Source of the DNA: Oscillibacter sp.
GTDB taxonomy: Bacteria; Bacillota; Clostridia; Oscillospirales; Oscillospiraceae
Length of the DNA: 34,597 bases
Direction of reading: 5' to 3'
Assembly: GCA_009773995.1 (NCBI GenBank)
Contig: VSMY01000010.1
Span: 1-34,597 of the forward strand
Within the stretch, counting starts at the first letter, position 1; every line of letters starts with the position of its first letter. Below are positions 19,480 through 28,913 of this stretch, one piece after another. The notes under the pieces are model-generated. The model had not been told where the DNA came from and did no database searches. It saw nothing but the letters and a program-made list of their open reading frames with translations. Made by a program: the position numbers and the translations under genes.

Positions 19480-19497
19480 CCGGCCCTCCGGGCCGTC
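19480..19497 (+). other. Small GC hairpin after the acetyltransferase gene
   Basis: CGGCCC and GGGCCG around a TCC loop. There is no U tract, so termination is uncertain. Confidence 0.4.
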
Positions 19498-19541
19498 AAG
19501 AATCCCTGGGAAAATTTGTGCAAAAAATAACAAAGCGGCGG

Positions 19542-19570
19542 TTTACACCGGAGAACCGCCGTGTTATAAT
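19542..19570 (+). promoter_or_regulatory. nifJ promoter with overlapping dyad
   Basis: TTTACA at 19542-19547 and a perfect TATAAT at 19565-19570 with 17-bp spacing. An 8-bp inverted repeat, CGGCGGTT (19536-19543) and AACCGCCG (19554-19561), overlaps the -35 box and spacer, as a repressor operator would. The leader (about 86 nt) contains two hairpins, GGGGTCCGG/CCGGTCCCC and TTGCCG/CGGCAA, before GGAGG. Confidence 0.75.
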
Positions 19571-19662
19571 GAATACGCATGGGGTCCGGCGGGAGAGAGC
19601 TCCGGTCCCCTGTCTTGGAGAGATTGCCGTCCCCGGGCGGCAAATTTACAGGAGGTAAGTTT

Positions 19663-22600
19663 ATGGCAAGAAAGTTCAAGTCCATGGACGGAAACAACGC
19701 GGCGGCCTATGTCAGCTACGCGTTTACCGAGGTGGCGGGCATCTATCCCATCACCCCGTCTTCGCCCATGGCAGACTTGGTCGACCAGTGGTCCGCCGCC
19801 GGTCAGAAAAACATCTTCGGCACCACCGTGAAGGTCTGCGAGATGCAGTCCGAGGCCGGCGCCTCCGGCACCGTCCACGGCTCCCTGGCCACCGGCGCGA
19901 TGACCACCACCTACACCGCCTCTCAGGGCCTGCTGCTGATGATCCCCAATATGTACAAGATCGCCGGCGAACTGCTGCCCTGCGTGTTCCACGTGTCCGC
20001 CCGGACGGTGTCCAGCCACGCGCTGAACATCTTCGGCGACCACTCCGACGTCATGGCCTGCCGCCAGACCGGCTTCGCCATGCTCTGCGAGGGCAACGTC
20101 CAGGAGGTCATGGATCTGGGTCCCGTGGCGCACCTGGCCGCCATCGAGGGCCGGGTCCCCTTCGTGAACTTCTTCGACGGCTTCCGTACCTCCCACGAGA
20201 TTCAGAAGGTGGCCGTGTGGGACTACGACGACCTGAAGGAAATGTGCAACATGGAGGCGGTGGACGCCTTCCGCAAGCACGCCCTGAATCCCGAGCGGCC
20301 CAATATGCGGGGCTCTCATGAGAACGGGGACATTTTCTTCCAGCACCGCGAGGCATGCAACCCCTACTACGACGCCCTGCCCGACGTGGTCGAAAAATAC
20401 ATGGGCAAGGTCAACGAGAAGCTGGGCACCGACTATCAGCTTTTCAACTACTACGGCGCTCCCGACGCGGATCGGGTTATCATCGCCATGGGCTCCATCT
20501 GCGACGTGGCCGAGGAAGTCATCGACTACATGAACGCCCACGGCGAAAAAGTGGGCCTCATCAAGGTCCGGCTGTACCGCCCCTGGCGCGCCGACAAGCT
20601 GATCTCCGCCATCCCCGCCACGGCTAAGAAGATCGCCGTGCTGGACCGCACCAAGGAGCCCGGCTCTCTGGGCGAGCCCCTGTACGTGGACGTGGTGGCT
20701 TCCCTGGCCAATGCGGGCCGGACGGATATCACCGTCATCGGCGGCCGCTACGGTTTGGGCAGCAAGGACACCCCGCCCCGGAGCGTCTTCGCCGTCTATG
20801 AGGAGCTGACCAAGGCCGAGCCCAAGCGCCAGTTTACCATCGGCATTGTGGACGACGTGACCCACCTGTCCCTGGAGGAGAAGCCCGCCCCCAACACCGC
20901 CGCGGAAGGCACCATCGAGTGCAAGTTCTGGGGCCTGGGCGGCGACGGCACCGTGGGAGCCAACAAAAACTCCATCAAAATCATCGGCGACCACACGGAC
21001 AAATATGTCCAGGCGTACTTCCAGTACGACTCCAAGAAGACCGGCGGCGTGACGGTCAGCCACCTGCGCTTCGGCGACCAGCCCATCCGCGCGCCCTACT
21101 ATATCAACAAGGCCGACTTCGTGGCCTGCCACGTGCCCGCCTATATCGTCAAGGCCTTCCCCATGGTCCGGGACGTGAAGCCCGGCGGCACCTTCCTGAT
21201 CAACTGCCAGTGGAGCGACGAGGAAGTCAACAAGCACATGCCCGCCGTCGCGAAACGGTATATTGCCCAAAATAATATCCAGGTCTACACCATCAACGCC
21301 ATCGACCTGGCGAAAGAAATCGGCATGGGCAAGCGGACCAACACCATCCTCCAGTCCGCCTTCTTCTCCCTGGCCAAGGTCATGCCCGAGTCCGAGGCCA
21401 TCCAGTATATGAAGGACGCCGCCACCCACTCCTATCTGAAAAAGGGACAGGACGTGGTGGATATGAACCACAAGGCCATCGACGCTGGAGCCACGGCCTA
21501 TAAAAAGTTCGAGGTTCCCGCCGACTGGGCCGACGCCCAGGATACCCCCGACACCGCCGCCCTCACCGGAAAGCCGGAGCTGGTGGAGCAGGTGAAGACC
21601 ATCCTGAACCCCGTGGGCAAGATGGACGGCGACAGCCTCCCCGTCTCCGCCTTTGTCAAGCACGCCGACGGCCAGTTCGAGCTGGGCGCCGCCGCCTATG
21701 AGAAGCGGGGCGTGGCCGTCTCCGTTCCCACCTGGATGCCCGAGAACTGCATCCAGTGCAACCAGTGCGCCTATGTCTGCCCCCACGCCACCATCCGTCC
21801 CTACGCCATGACGGAGGAGGAAGCCGCCAAGCTCCCCGCCGCCGCCAAGGTCATCGACAAAACCGGAAAGGGCAAGGGCTACAAGTTCACCATCGCCGTG
21901 TCTCCTCTGGACTGCATGGGCTGCGGCGTGTGCGTGGGCGTCTGCCCGGGCCGCAAGGGCGAGAAGGCCCTGAAGATGGTCGCCCAGGAGCAGGAGGCCG
22001 CCCAGCAGGAGGTCTTCAACTACTGCGTGGCCGAGGTTTCCGAAAAGAAGGACCTCCAGGACAACACGGTGCCCGGCAGCCAGTTCCACAAGCCGCTGCT
22101 GGAATTCTCCGGCTCCTGCGCGGGCTGCGCCGAGACCAGCTATGCCCGTCTCGTCACCCAGCTCTTCGGCGACCGGATGTATATCTCCAACGCCACCGGC
22201 TGCTCCTCCATCTGGGGCGGTCCCGCGGCGACCTCTCCCTACTGCACCAACGCGGACGGCCACGGCCCCGCCTGGTCCAACTCCCTGTTTGAGGACAACG
22301 CCGAGCACGGCCTGGGCATGTATCTGGGCCAGAAGGCCATCCGCGACAGCCTGAAGGCCAAGACCGAGGCCCTCATCGCGGTGCCGCACACCTATCAGCC
22401 CCTGAAGGATGCCGCCCAGAAGTGGCTGGACACCATGGAAGACGGCAAGGCCAACGCGGAAGCCACCACGGAGTATGTTAAGCTCCTGGAAGAGAGCGTC
22501 ATGACCGTGGACGACATCGTGGCCTTTACCGGAAGCCCCGAGGCCGCCAAGGTCTTCGGCGACCAGCTGCCCAAGTTCCAGGCCCACGCCAAGGAGCTCA

Positions 22601-23331
22601 AGGACTCCGGCGCGAAGTACTGCGACTGCGACGCCTGCAAGCTCTGCCTGGAGATTTTGAAGGATAAGGAATACCTGTCCAAGAAGTCCCTGTGGATCTT
22701 CGGCGGCGACGGCTGGGCCTATGACATCGGCTTCGGCGGCGTGGACCACGTCCTGGCCTCCGGCAACGATGTAAACATCTTCGTCTTCGACACCGAGGTC
22801 TATTCCAACACCGGCGGCCAGGCCTCCAAGGCCTCCAACATCGGCCAGGTGGCCCAGTTCGCCGCGGCCGGCAAGGAGATCAAGAAAAAGTCCCTGGCGG
22901 AAATTGCCATGAGCTACGGCTATATCTACGTGGCCCAGGTGGCCATGGGCGCCAACCCCGCCCAGACCCTCAAGGCCATCCAGGAGGCCGAGGCCTATCC
23001 CGGCCCGTCCCTCATCATCGCCTACTCCCCCTGCGAGATGCACAGCATCAAGGGCGGCATGATGAACTGCCAGGCGGAAATGAAGAAGGCCGTGGAATGC
23101 GGCTACTGGAACCTGTTCCGCTTCAACCCCGCCGCCGAAGGCGCCAAGTTCACTCTGGATTCCAAGGAGCCCGCCGGCGGGTATCAGGAGTTCCTGATGA
23201 ACGAGGCCCGTTACAGCCGCCTCACCCGCGAGTTCCCCGACCGGGCCAGCGAGCTGTTCCAGCGCAACGAGAAGGCGGCCATGGACCGCTATCAGCACCT
23301 CCTCAAGCTCAAGGAGATGTACGAGGCGTAA
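19663..23331 (+). CDS. nifJ: Pyruvate:ferredoxin (flavodoxin) oxidoreductase
   Basis: A 1222-residue single-chain PFOR, which converts pyruvate and CoA to acetyl-CoA and CO2 and passes electrons to ferredoxin; it is central to anaerobic fermentation. Domains in order: pyruvate-binding N-terminal domain (GIYPITPSSPMADLVDQW), domain II and CoA-binding segments, a ferredoxin domain with two [4Fe-4S] motifs (CIQCNQCAYVCPHA near 690 and CMGCGVCVGVCPG near 750), the proximal-cluster region SCAGCAETSYARL with TGCSSIWGG, and the thiamine-diphosphate motif GDGWAYDIGFGG through FDTEVYSNTGGQ. ATG 19663 follows ACAGGAGG; upstream frame is leader. Own promoter and terminator make it monocistronic. Confidence 0.97.
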   Translation: MARKFKSMDGNNAAAYVSYAFTEVAGIYPITPSSPMADLVDQWSAAGQKNIFGTTVKVCEMQSEAGASGTVHGSLATGAMTTTYTASQGLLLMIPNMYKIAGELLPCVFHVSARTVSSHALNIFGDHSDVMACRQTGFAMLCEGNVQEVMDLGPVAHLAAIEGRVPFVNFFDGFRTSHEIQKVAVWDYDDLKEMCNMEAVDAFRKHALNPERPNMRGSHENGDIFFQHREACNPYYDALPDVVEKYMGKVNEKLGTDYQLFNYYGAPDADRVIIAMGSICDVAEEVIDYMNAHGEKVGLIKVRLYRPWRADKLISAIPATAKKIAVLDRTKEPGSLGEPLYVDVVASLANAGRTDITVIGGRYGLGSKDTPPRSVFAVYEELTKAEPKRQFTIGIVDDVTHLSLEEKPAPNTAAEGTIECKFWGLGGDGTVGANKNSIKIIGDHTDKYVQAYFQYDSKKTGGVTVSHLRFGDQPIRAPYYINKADFVACHVPAYIVKAFPMVRDVKPGGTFLINCQWSDEEVNKHMPAVAKRYIAQNNIQVYTINAIDLAKEIGMGKRTNTILQSAFFSLAKVMPESEAIQYMKDAATHSYLKKGQDVVDMNHKAIDAGATAYKKFEVPADWADAQDTPDTAALTGKPELVEQVKTILNPVGKMDGDSLPVSAFVKHADGQFELGAAAYEKRGVAVSVPTWMPENCIQCNQCAYVCPHATIRPYAMTEEEAAKLPAAAKVIDKTGKGKGYKFTIAVSPLDCMGCGVCVGVCPGRKGEKALKMVAQEQEAAQQEVFNYCVAEVSEKKDLQDNTVPGSQFHKPLLEFSGSCAGCAETSYARLVTQLFGDRMYISNATGCSSIWGGPAATSPYCTNADGHGPAWSNSLFEDNAEHGLGMYLGQKAIRDSLKAKTEALIAVPHTYQPLKDAAQKWLDTMEDGKANAEATTEYVKLLEESVMTVDDIVAFTGSPEAAKVFGDQLPKFQAHAKELKDSGAKYCDCDACKLCLEILKDKEYLSKKSLWIFGGDGWAYDIGFGGVDHVLASGNDVNIFVFDTEVYSNTGGQASKASNIGQVAQFAAAGKEIKKKSLAEIAMSYGYIYVAQVAMGANPAQTLKAIQEAEAYPGPSLIIAYSPCEMHSIKGGMMNCQAEMKKAVECGYWNLFRFNPAAEGAKFTLDSKEPAGGYQEFLMNEARYSRLTREFPDRASELFQRNEKAAMDRYQHLLKLKEMYEA

Positions 23332-23351
23332 TCTTCCCTTCCAAGCACAAG

Positions 23352-23390
23352 AGAGGACCACGGGCAAAGCCCGTGGTCCTCTTTCATATT
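23352..23390 (+). terminator. nifJ terminator
   Basis: Perfect 14-bp stem AGAGGACCACGGGC (23352-23365), AAA loop, GCCCGTGGTCCTCT (23369-23382), followed by TTCATATTT. It may also end the convergent S41 gene. Confidence 0.85.
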
Positions 23391-23399
23391 TGCGGAAGT

Positions 23400-25127
23400 T
23401 CAGCGTATCAGTTTTGCCAGCGCCGCCGCCAGCTCCTCACCCTGGGACCGGGTGAGGCCCTTGGAAAAGTCCGCGTCGGAGGGCTGGAGAAGTCCGGCGT
23501 CCCAGATTTTAGACACTGTGTCCTGCTCCCAGCCCTGGGCCAGCTCCGCCGGAACGGGGCCCTGGCGGCGTTCCGCCGGACTTGGCAGAATGAGGTCCAG
23601 GGCCTCGGCCGTCCGGCCCAGGAAGACGGCGGCCTCCCGCCAGGTGATGGGCCTGGCGGCGGAGAAGGTTCCATCGGCCCCGCCCCTGGCGACGCCCTCC
23701 GCCTTGGCCCAGGCCACGGCGGGGAGATACCACTCAATCCCAAAGCTGTCGGCAAAGGGGAGGTCCTCTCCAATTTCCACGGCGGGGCTTCCCGCCGCCT
23801 CGTAGAGCTGCCCGATGAACCGCCCCCGGGTCAGGGGCGCGTCATAGTGGTTGGCGGGGGCGAGCTGATTGTCCGGCACGGTGAGGCACCATTCCACCAG
23901 ACTGTCCTTTCCATCCAGCGTGTCCGCCAGCTCCTGGGGGACGTAGATATCCGGCGCCAAGGCCACCACGCCCCGGCCCGCCGCCGCGTCCAGCAGGGTG
24001 TTCAGGTCCAGGTATTTACTGGACACCTGCCCCCGGACCTTGGAGTTTGGCAGGGAGAAGGTCTTGACGGCCCCGAAGTGGCAGACGCTGCCCCCGGCGT
24101 CCTCCCCGGCCAGAGCGCCGCCCATCTCCTGAATCTCCACGGCGTTGATGAGGGCGGAAGAGAAGGTGTTCTCCCCGATGAGGCCCACCAGTTTTACGCC
24201 GCCGTCCATGGCCTCCCGCAGAACCTCAAACAGGGGCCAGATCACCCCGTCGGACCCGCCGCCGTTGTTCCGGAGGTCCAGCAGAATCCGCTTGTAATTC
24301 CCGGCCTCCAGGTCTTTGGCCACGGCGGCGGCGAAGTCCTCCATGGAGAGGTCCTCAGCCTCCCGGCAGATGTTGTACTGGATGTAGTAGACGGAATCCG
24401 TCAGAGGCTTGGCAAAGTAATAGGCGTCCGCCGCCGCCGTCTCCGGCTGGGCCTGAATAAGGTCGGAGATGCGCACGGCCTCCAGTTTGTTCATCTCCTC
24501 CATGCCCATGGGCTCTAAGCTGAGGGTTTTCCCGTTTTTCAAGGTGACGGTCAGGGGCTCTCCGGCCTTCACCAGTCCCAGGTACTCATAGATGTCCGCC
24601 ACGTTGCACGCTTGCCGGAAGCTCCGCCGGAGATGGACCGGGTTGTCGGAGGAGAACAGGGTTCCGTAAGCCTCTATGACCTCCTCTACCGGCTTCCCCG
24701 CCAGCTTCACAACCTCCTGGCACAGCAGATCCCGATCCTCCGGCGCAGCGGCGGAGAGATACCAGCTTTCCCCCCGCCGGACCAGGGAGAAGGGATAGCC
24801 CCGGAAATTCGCCAGACTTCCCACGGACACGCTGGTGTGGGAGTCTCCCGCCAGCGCCGTCAGGCGCATCAGGTCCAGCAGGAACTCCGTGTCCGTCTCC
24901 GTCTCCAGCCGCTCCTCAATCTCCGCCTTCACCTTCAGGAACTCGCTCTCCGGCGTGTTGGCGAAGGCGTCCGGGTGGGCCCCCGCCAGGACCTTCTCAT
25001 AGAGGAAATCCAAGTCCTCCCGCCGCTGCGCGGCGCTCAGGGGCTCCGCCGCCAGGACCGGGACCGCCAGCAGCGCCGCCAGGCACAGCCCCAGGGCCTG
25101 CCGGGCCAGTTTTTTCAGTCTGTCCAT
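23400..25127 (-). CDS. Secreted S41-family peptidase with SLH-type C terminus
   Basis: 575 residues from ATG 25127 (GGAGGG upstream). A signal peptide (about residues 1-26, ending VLAAEP) precedes the tail-specific-protease-like part: TALAGDSHTSV, the S41 strand YKRILLDLRNNGGGSDGVIWPLF and the nucleophile block GENTFSSALINAVEIQEMGG, with the catalytic serine near 322. The C-terminal part (about 455-575) has S-layer-homology-like repeats (PLTRGRFIGQLYEAAG, LPFADS, WYLPAVAWAKAEGVARGGADGTFSAARPITWREAAVFLGR), which bind secondary cell-wall polymers. It is probably a cell-wall-bound protease; the substrate is unknown. It has its own promoter just downstream of the neighbouring operon's terminator. 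Confidence 0.85.
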   Translation of the reverse strand: MDRLKKLARQALGLCLAALLAVPVLAAEPLSAAQRREDLDFLYEKVLAGAHPDAFANTPESEFLKVKAEIEERLETETDTEFLLDLMRLTALAGDSHTSVSVGSLANFRGYPFSLVRRGESWYLSAAAPEDRDLLCQEVVKLAGKPVEEVIEAYGTLFSSDNPVHLRRSFRQACNVADIYEYLGLVKAGEPLTVTLKNGKTLSLEPMGMEEMNKLEAVRISDLIQAQPETAAADAYYFAKPLTDSVYYIQYNICREAEDLSMEDFAAAVAKDLEAGNYKRILLDLRNNGGGSDGVIWPLFEVLREAMDGGVKLVGLIGENTFSSALINAVEIQEMGGALAGEDAGGSVCHFGAVKTFSLPNSKVRGQVSSKYLDLNTLLDAAAGRGVVALAPDIYVPQELADTLDGKDSLVEWCLTVPDNQLAPANHYDAPLTRGRFIGQLYEAAGSPAVEIGEDLPFADSFGIEWYLPAVAWAKAEGVARGGADGTFSAARPITWREAAVFLGRTAEALDLILPSPAERRQGPVPAELAQGWEQDTVSKIWDAGLLQPSDADFSKGLTRSQGEELAAALAKLIR

Positions 25128-25163
25128 AAAATTTACCCTCCATTTAACTAGTTCAATAATACA

Positions 25164-25192
25164 ATAGTACACCTGGAGCTTTCCAATGTCAA
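25164..25192 (-). promoter_or_regulatory. Promoter of the S41 peptidase gene
   Basis: On the reverse strand TTGACA (complement of 25187-25192) and TACTAT (complement of 25164-25169) are exactly 17 bp apart, 37 bp upstream of the ATG. Confidence 0.75.
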
Positions 25193-25232
25193 GCCCCAAA
25201 TAGTAATACGGGGCAGAACGGGAAAGTTCTTC

Positions 25233-25262
25233 AAAAAACCCGGCGTCCGCAAGGACGCCGGG
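25233..25262 (-). terminator. Terminator of the apbE-M3 peptidase operon
   Basis: CCCGGCGTCC (25239-25248), GCAA loop, GGACGCCGGG (25253-25262), a perfect 10-bp stem. On the reverse strand it is followed by six U residues (complement of 25233-25238), a classical intrinsic terminator 6 bp past the peptidase stop. Confidence 0.85.
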
Positions 25263-25267
25263 CTTGC

Positions 25268-27247
25268 TCAAAATTCCCAGGGAGGCTTCTTGTCCCGGCC
25301 GGACCAGGGGTCCGGCCCGCTCGGGCGGGAGGCCGCTGGATTCTCCCGGAAAGACCAGGGGTCCAACGCCTCCTTGCGGCGGCGCTCCGCCCGCTCCCGC
25401 CGGGAGGGCCGGGCGCGGAGCCAAAACACCAGGACCAAAGCGGCCGCCGCGAAAACACAGAGGACCAAAGCGGCCTCCGGGTCCCATCCGTTCCCTTCTC
25501 CGTCCCAGGAGACCCGTTCCCCGTCCAGATAGCCCTCCAGCGCCTCCGCCAGGGCTGGAACGGTTTCCCGGTCAAAGATATCCCGAAGGCCCGCCTCCTC
25601 CGCCGCCGCCCGGTAGGGCAGGGAGAGGGACAGGGCGGACAGCTCCAGGTAAATTTCCTTGGCCTGCCGGGGACTGTCCAGATAGAGGAACCACAGGTCC
25701 AGAGCGGAGAGGGCGGAGGTGGCGTAGCTGATGAAGTACAGGGGATTCTGGAAGTTATGGGCGTTCTCCACCCAGGCGGGGTCCGTCTCCACGCCGGGGT
25801 TATAGGAATAGCCGTAGTCCTCCGACAACTCCTTGAAGAGCCGGTCCAGGTCCTCCACGGTCATTTCCGGGTTTTGGTAGGCCGCCACCTGGAATTCGTC
25901 GTAAAGGCAGCCGTCCAGCACGGAGTCCAGGATGTTGTAGAGGACGGCGGACTCGTAGACCTTTCCGTACCGCTCCCCGAAAAGCGTTCCGGCCTCCCCG
26001 GTGAACATCAGCTCCAGGGCCTGGGAGTCGATCTCCCCCACGTCAATGTTGAAGTCCGACCAGAGGTCGTGCTGGGTGCAGTGGAAGGTCTCGAAGAAGT
26101 GGCCGAACTCGTGGACGGTGTCGCTGAGATCCTGGTAGTCCCCGTAGGGGCTATTGAAGATAAAGGCGCTGCCGTAGGCGGGCAGGGCCACGGTGTAGCC
26201 GGTGGGCAGCTTGGCCTCGCCATATGCAATGTCGTAGAGGCGGTGGTCCCGCAGAAAGCGAAAGGTCTCCCCCATCTCCCGGTCAAAGCTCTCGGCGAAG
26301 GGCTGGATGGCGTCCAGGACCTCCTCGCCGTCCATCCGGCTCCGGACGCTGAGGGCCCGGAGGTCCCTTTCATCGGTCTCGTCCAGCAGGCGGAGCTGGA
26401 GGGGGAGAATGTACCGCTTCGCCAGCTCCCGCAGCTTGGCCGCGTCCCCCAGGCCATAGTCCCGGGTGTAGAGGGCCTCGTAGGCGTAGTCGGCGTAGTT
26501 GTCATAGCCCGCCCCTTGGGCCTGCTCCGTCCGCAGGCGGACCAGATGGAGGTAAACCTCCCCGGCGGCCCGGGACCGCTCTTCCGCCAGGGCCTGGCTG
26601 ACGGCCTCATAGGTCTCCCCGCCCACCCCGGCGGACTCCAGGGACTCCGCCGTCCAGATGCGGCCCTCCGCCAGGACGGGGACGCCTTGTTCCATAATCT
26701 GGTCGTAGGTCTGAATGAGCCGGTCTTCCTCCTCGTAGAGGACGGCCTCCTCCTCCGTCAGGCCCCGGTAGCCCAGGAGGCTGTCCGCCGCGCCCTCTCC
26801 GGCGTCCGCATCCAGGATATCGCCGTAGGGAGAGGCGGCCAAAATGGCCAGGGCCTGATAGCAGCGGTCGGTAAGCCGGGTCTGCTGGGCGGAGAGTTCC
26901 AGGTACAGCGCCGCCTCCTCCGGAGCGCCGCCGGAAGCGTCATATTGGATGGAGCTGAGGTTGGTCTTGGTGGCCAGCAGGTCCATTTCCTCCAGGATTT
27001 GCCCATAGAGGGCCTGGACCCGGCGGCGGGTCTCCTGGCTTCCCCGGTCCCGGCTGTGGCGGGAACAGGCGCTTTCCAGCTCCTTCAGGGCGGAGAGCAG
27101 GGCCGCCTCGTCGAAGGCGGAGGCGGGGAGCATGTCGGCGTAGTCCACTTCCCGGTGGGCGGAGGCGGGAAATTCCCATTTCACCGCCAGCGCCGGGGTG
27201 GGAAGCAGGGCCAGGGCCAGCAGCAGACAGAGGGTTTTTTTCAGCAT
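25268..27247 (-). CDS. Membrane-anchored M3-family oligoendopeptidase-like metallopeptidase
   Basis: 659 residues with a signal peptide (MLKKTLCLLLALALLPTPALA), a largely helical ectodomain and the M3 zinc site: HEFGH at 379-383 with third ligand E405 in VGEIDSQALE. Near the C terminus a membrane helix (about 590-610, ALVLCVFAAAALVLVFWL) is followed by a basic cytoplasmic tail (RRERAERRRKEAL) ending in Pro/Trp-rich sequence. Most M3 oligopeptidases such as PepF are cytosolic, so export with a C-terminal anchor is unusual. It is the last gene of a six-gene operon, 18 bp after the multi-pass membrane protein gene. Likely trims peptides outside the membrane. Confidence 0.88.
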   Translation of the reverse strand: MLKKTLCLLLALALLPTPALAVKWEFPASAHREVDYADMLPASAFDEAALLSALKELESACSRHSRDRGSQETRRRVQALYGQILEEMDLLATKTNLSSIQYDASGGAPEEAALYLELSAQQTRLTDRCYQALAILAASPYGDILDADAGEGAADSLLGYRGLTEEEAVLYEEEDRLIQTYDQIMEQGVPVLAEGRIWTAESLESAGVGGETYEAVSQALAEERSRAAGEVYLHLVRLRTEQAQGAGYDNYADYAYEALYTRDYGLGDAAKLRELAKRYILPLQLRLLDETDERDLRALSVRSRMDGEEVLDAIQPFAESFDREMGETFRFLRDHRLYDIAYGEAKLPTGYTVALPAYGSAFIFNSPYGDYQDLSDTVHEFGHFFETFHCTQHDLWSDFNIDVGEIDSQALELMFTGEAGTLFGERYGKVYESAVLYNILDSVLDGCLYDEFQVAAYQNPEMTVEDLDRLFKELSEDYGYSYNPGVETDPAWVENAHNFQNPLYFISYATSALSALDLWFLYLDSPRQAKEIYLELSALSLSLPYRAAAEEAGLRDIFDRETVPALAEALEGYLDGERVSWDGEGNGWDPEAALVLCVFAAAALVLVFWLRARPSRRERAERRRKEALDPWSFRENPAASRPSGPDPWSGRDKKPPWEF

Positions 27248-27265
27248 ACAGGACCTCCCGAAGGC

Positions 27266-27799
27266 TCAGGACCGCACCCCGCGCCGGAGGAGCAGGAGGG
27301 TGCTGAGAACGTCCAGCACGGGGAGAAACTGGCAGACGCTGTGGAGAATGGCGGCGTCCTCCCCGGATTCCCGGAGGCAGCGGATATACAGCCAGCCGGT
27401 GACGCCGCTTTGGATGATCATCAGCCAGGTGAGGCCGATGGGAATGGGGACCAGCAGGAGGAAGACGCCCCGGGAGGCGGCCACAAGGGTCCCCCAGGCC
27501 AGGACGCTCCAGAGGAAGTTCAGGATGTGGAAGGGAACGGCCCCCAGCTTCAGCGTCCGCCAGGCGGAGCGGAGCCGGGCCATGTCGTTCCGGCGGTAGG
27601 CGGAGACGGCGGCCCCCACGCTGAACCAGCCCAGGAGCTGGACCAGTCCGATGATGAGCAGATAGGCCAGCAGCAGGGAGCCGTTGGAGCGGTTCCACCC
27701 GGCGCCGCCCCAGCCCAGGTATAGAATGCCGATGGGGGCGGCGGCGCTGAGAAGCAGGTGGACGTACATCCCCGCCAGGAAGAGCCTGGCCGTTTTCAT
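27266..27799 (-). CDS. Multi-pass membrane protein, unknown family
   Basis: 177 residues with four or five hydrophobic helices (about 5-28, 42-64, 88-110, 115-137 and possibly 150-170). A basic loop YRRNDMARLRSAWRTLK lies between helices 2 and 3. ATGA overlap couples it to the upstream AAA ATPase, and the M3 peptidase follows after 18 bp, so it may form a membrane partner for one of them. No family recognised. Confidence 0.75.
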   Translation of the reverse strand: MKTARLFLAGMYVHLLLSAAAPIGILYLGWGGAGWNRSNGSLLLAYLLIIGLVQLLGWFSVGAAVSAYRRNDMARLRSAWRTLKLGAVPFHILNFLWSVLAWGTLVAASRGVFLLLVPIPIGLTWLMIIQSGVTGWLYIRCLRESGEDAAILHSVCQFLPVLDVLSTLLLLRRGVRS

Positions 27800-28908
27800 G
27801 GCTCCTCCCCGGCCTCTTCGGCCTGGAGCCCCGCTCCGCCCCGCGCGGCCTCCACGTCCGCCGCCGTCAGCCGCATCAGGTCCTCACGGGTGACGTGCTC
27901 CCGCCCCGCCAGGCGGGTTGCCTGGCAGATTAAAATGCGCTCGAAGATGTTGCGCACCCCCCGTGCGTTGCCGAAGGACTCCGGGTCCCGGTTCTCCTCC
28001 TGGAGGAAGTCCCGGACAAGACCCTCGGCGTCCTTCTCCAGCTCATAGCAGCCCTTCCCGCAGCGCATCTTGAAGATGGCCAGCAGCTCCTCCGGCGTGT
28101 AGTCCTCGAAGTGCAGAAAACGGTTGAACCGAGATTCCAAGCCGGGGTTGGAGTGGATGAAGCGGTCCATCAGGTCGTCGTATCCGGCGGCGATGACCAC
28201 CAGATCGTCCCGGTGGTCCTCCATGGCCTTGAGGATGGTGTCGATGGCCTCCTGGCCGAAGTCGTTCCCCGAGGAGCTGTTGAGGGCATAGGCCTCGTCA
28301 ATGAACAGCACGCCCCCCAGGGCTTTTTCCACGGCCTTCTTGGTCTTCAGCGCCGTCTGCCCCACGTAGCCCGCCACCAGGCCGCTCCGGTCCACCTCCA
28401 CCAGCTGTCCCTTGGAGAGGATGCCCAGGGAGTGAAAAATCCGGGCCATGAGGCGGGCGATGGTGGTCTTCCCGGTGCCGGGACTGCCGGAGAAGACCAT
28501 GTGGAGGGATAGGTCGGCCACCGGAAGGCCGTTCTTCTCCCGGAGCTGGTGGACCTTCACCAGGTCGATGAGATTCCGGACTTCCCTTTTTACGGCGGCC
28601 AGGCCGATGTAGCCGTCCAGCTCCTTTTGCAGGTCCTCCAGCTTTTCCGGAGGGGGAGTGGCCTCCTCCTCCGTGCCGGGCGTCCCTCCGACGGACTTGG
28701 AGGTTTCCGGAGCTTCCGGCTTCGCGCCGGACGCGCCGGGAGCCTTTGCGGACCCGGCGGTCCGGGACGCTTCCGGCTTCTTGGCCTCCGGCGCGGGGCG
28801 CGCGCCCCAGAAGTCCGTGCCTACGCGGCGGAGGTTGTGCTCCGTCAGGGTCTGGATGACCTCCAGCTGCTGGAGGATGATTTCGTCCTTTTTGTCCTTC
28901 TTGTCCAT
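27796..28908 (-). CDS. SpoVK/CbxX-like AAA+ ATPase
   Basis: 370 residues starting at ATG 28908. An N-terminal charged helix (MDKKDKKDEIILQQLEVI) is followed by an Ala/Pro/Glu-rich linker (about 40-85), then a single AAA+ domain: LDGYIGLAAVKREVRNLID, Walker A GSPGTGKTTIARLMARIFH, Walker B GVLFIDEAYAL, sensor IAAGYDDLMDRFIHSNPGLESRFNRFLHFEDY and the arginine-finger region. This matches the CbxX/CfxQ family, which includes the sporulation protein SpoVK and rubisco activases. The role may be sporulation or remodelling of a partner complex. Located between a Gx-type membrane protein gene (5-bp gap) and a membrane protein gene (4-bp overlap). Longer in-frame upstream sequence lies inside the preceding gene. 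Confidence 0.85.
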   Translation of the reverse strand: MDKKDKKDEIILQQLEVIQTLTEHNLRRVGTDFWGARPAPEAKKPEASRTAGSAKAPGASGAKPEAPETSKSVGGTPGTEEEATPPPEKLEDLQKELDGYIGLAAVKREVRNLIDLVKVHQLREKNGLPVADLSLHMVFSGSPGTGKTTIARLMARIFHSLGILSKGQLVEVDRSGLVAGYVGQTALKTKKAVEKALGGVLFIDEAYALNSSSGNDFGQEAIDTILKAMEDHRDDLVVIAAGYDDLMDRFIHSNPGLESRFNRFLHFEDYTPEELLAIFKMRCGKGCYELEKDAEGLVRDFLQEENRDPESFGNARGVRNIFERILICQATRLAGREHVTREDLMRLTAADVEAARGGAGLQAEEAGEEP

Positions 28909-28913
28909 AAGCG

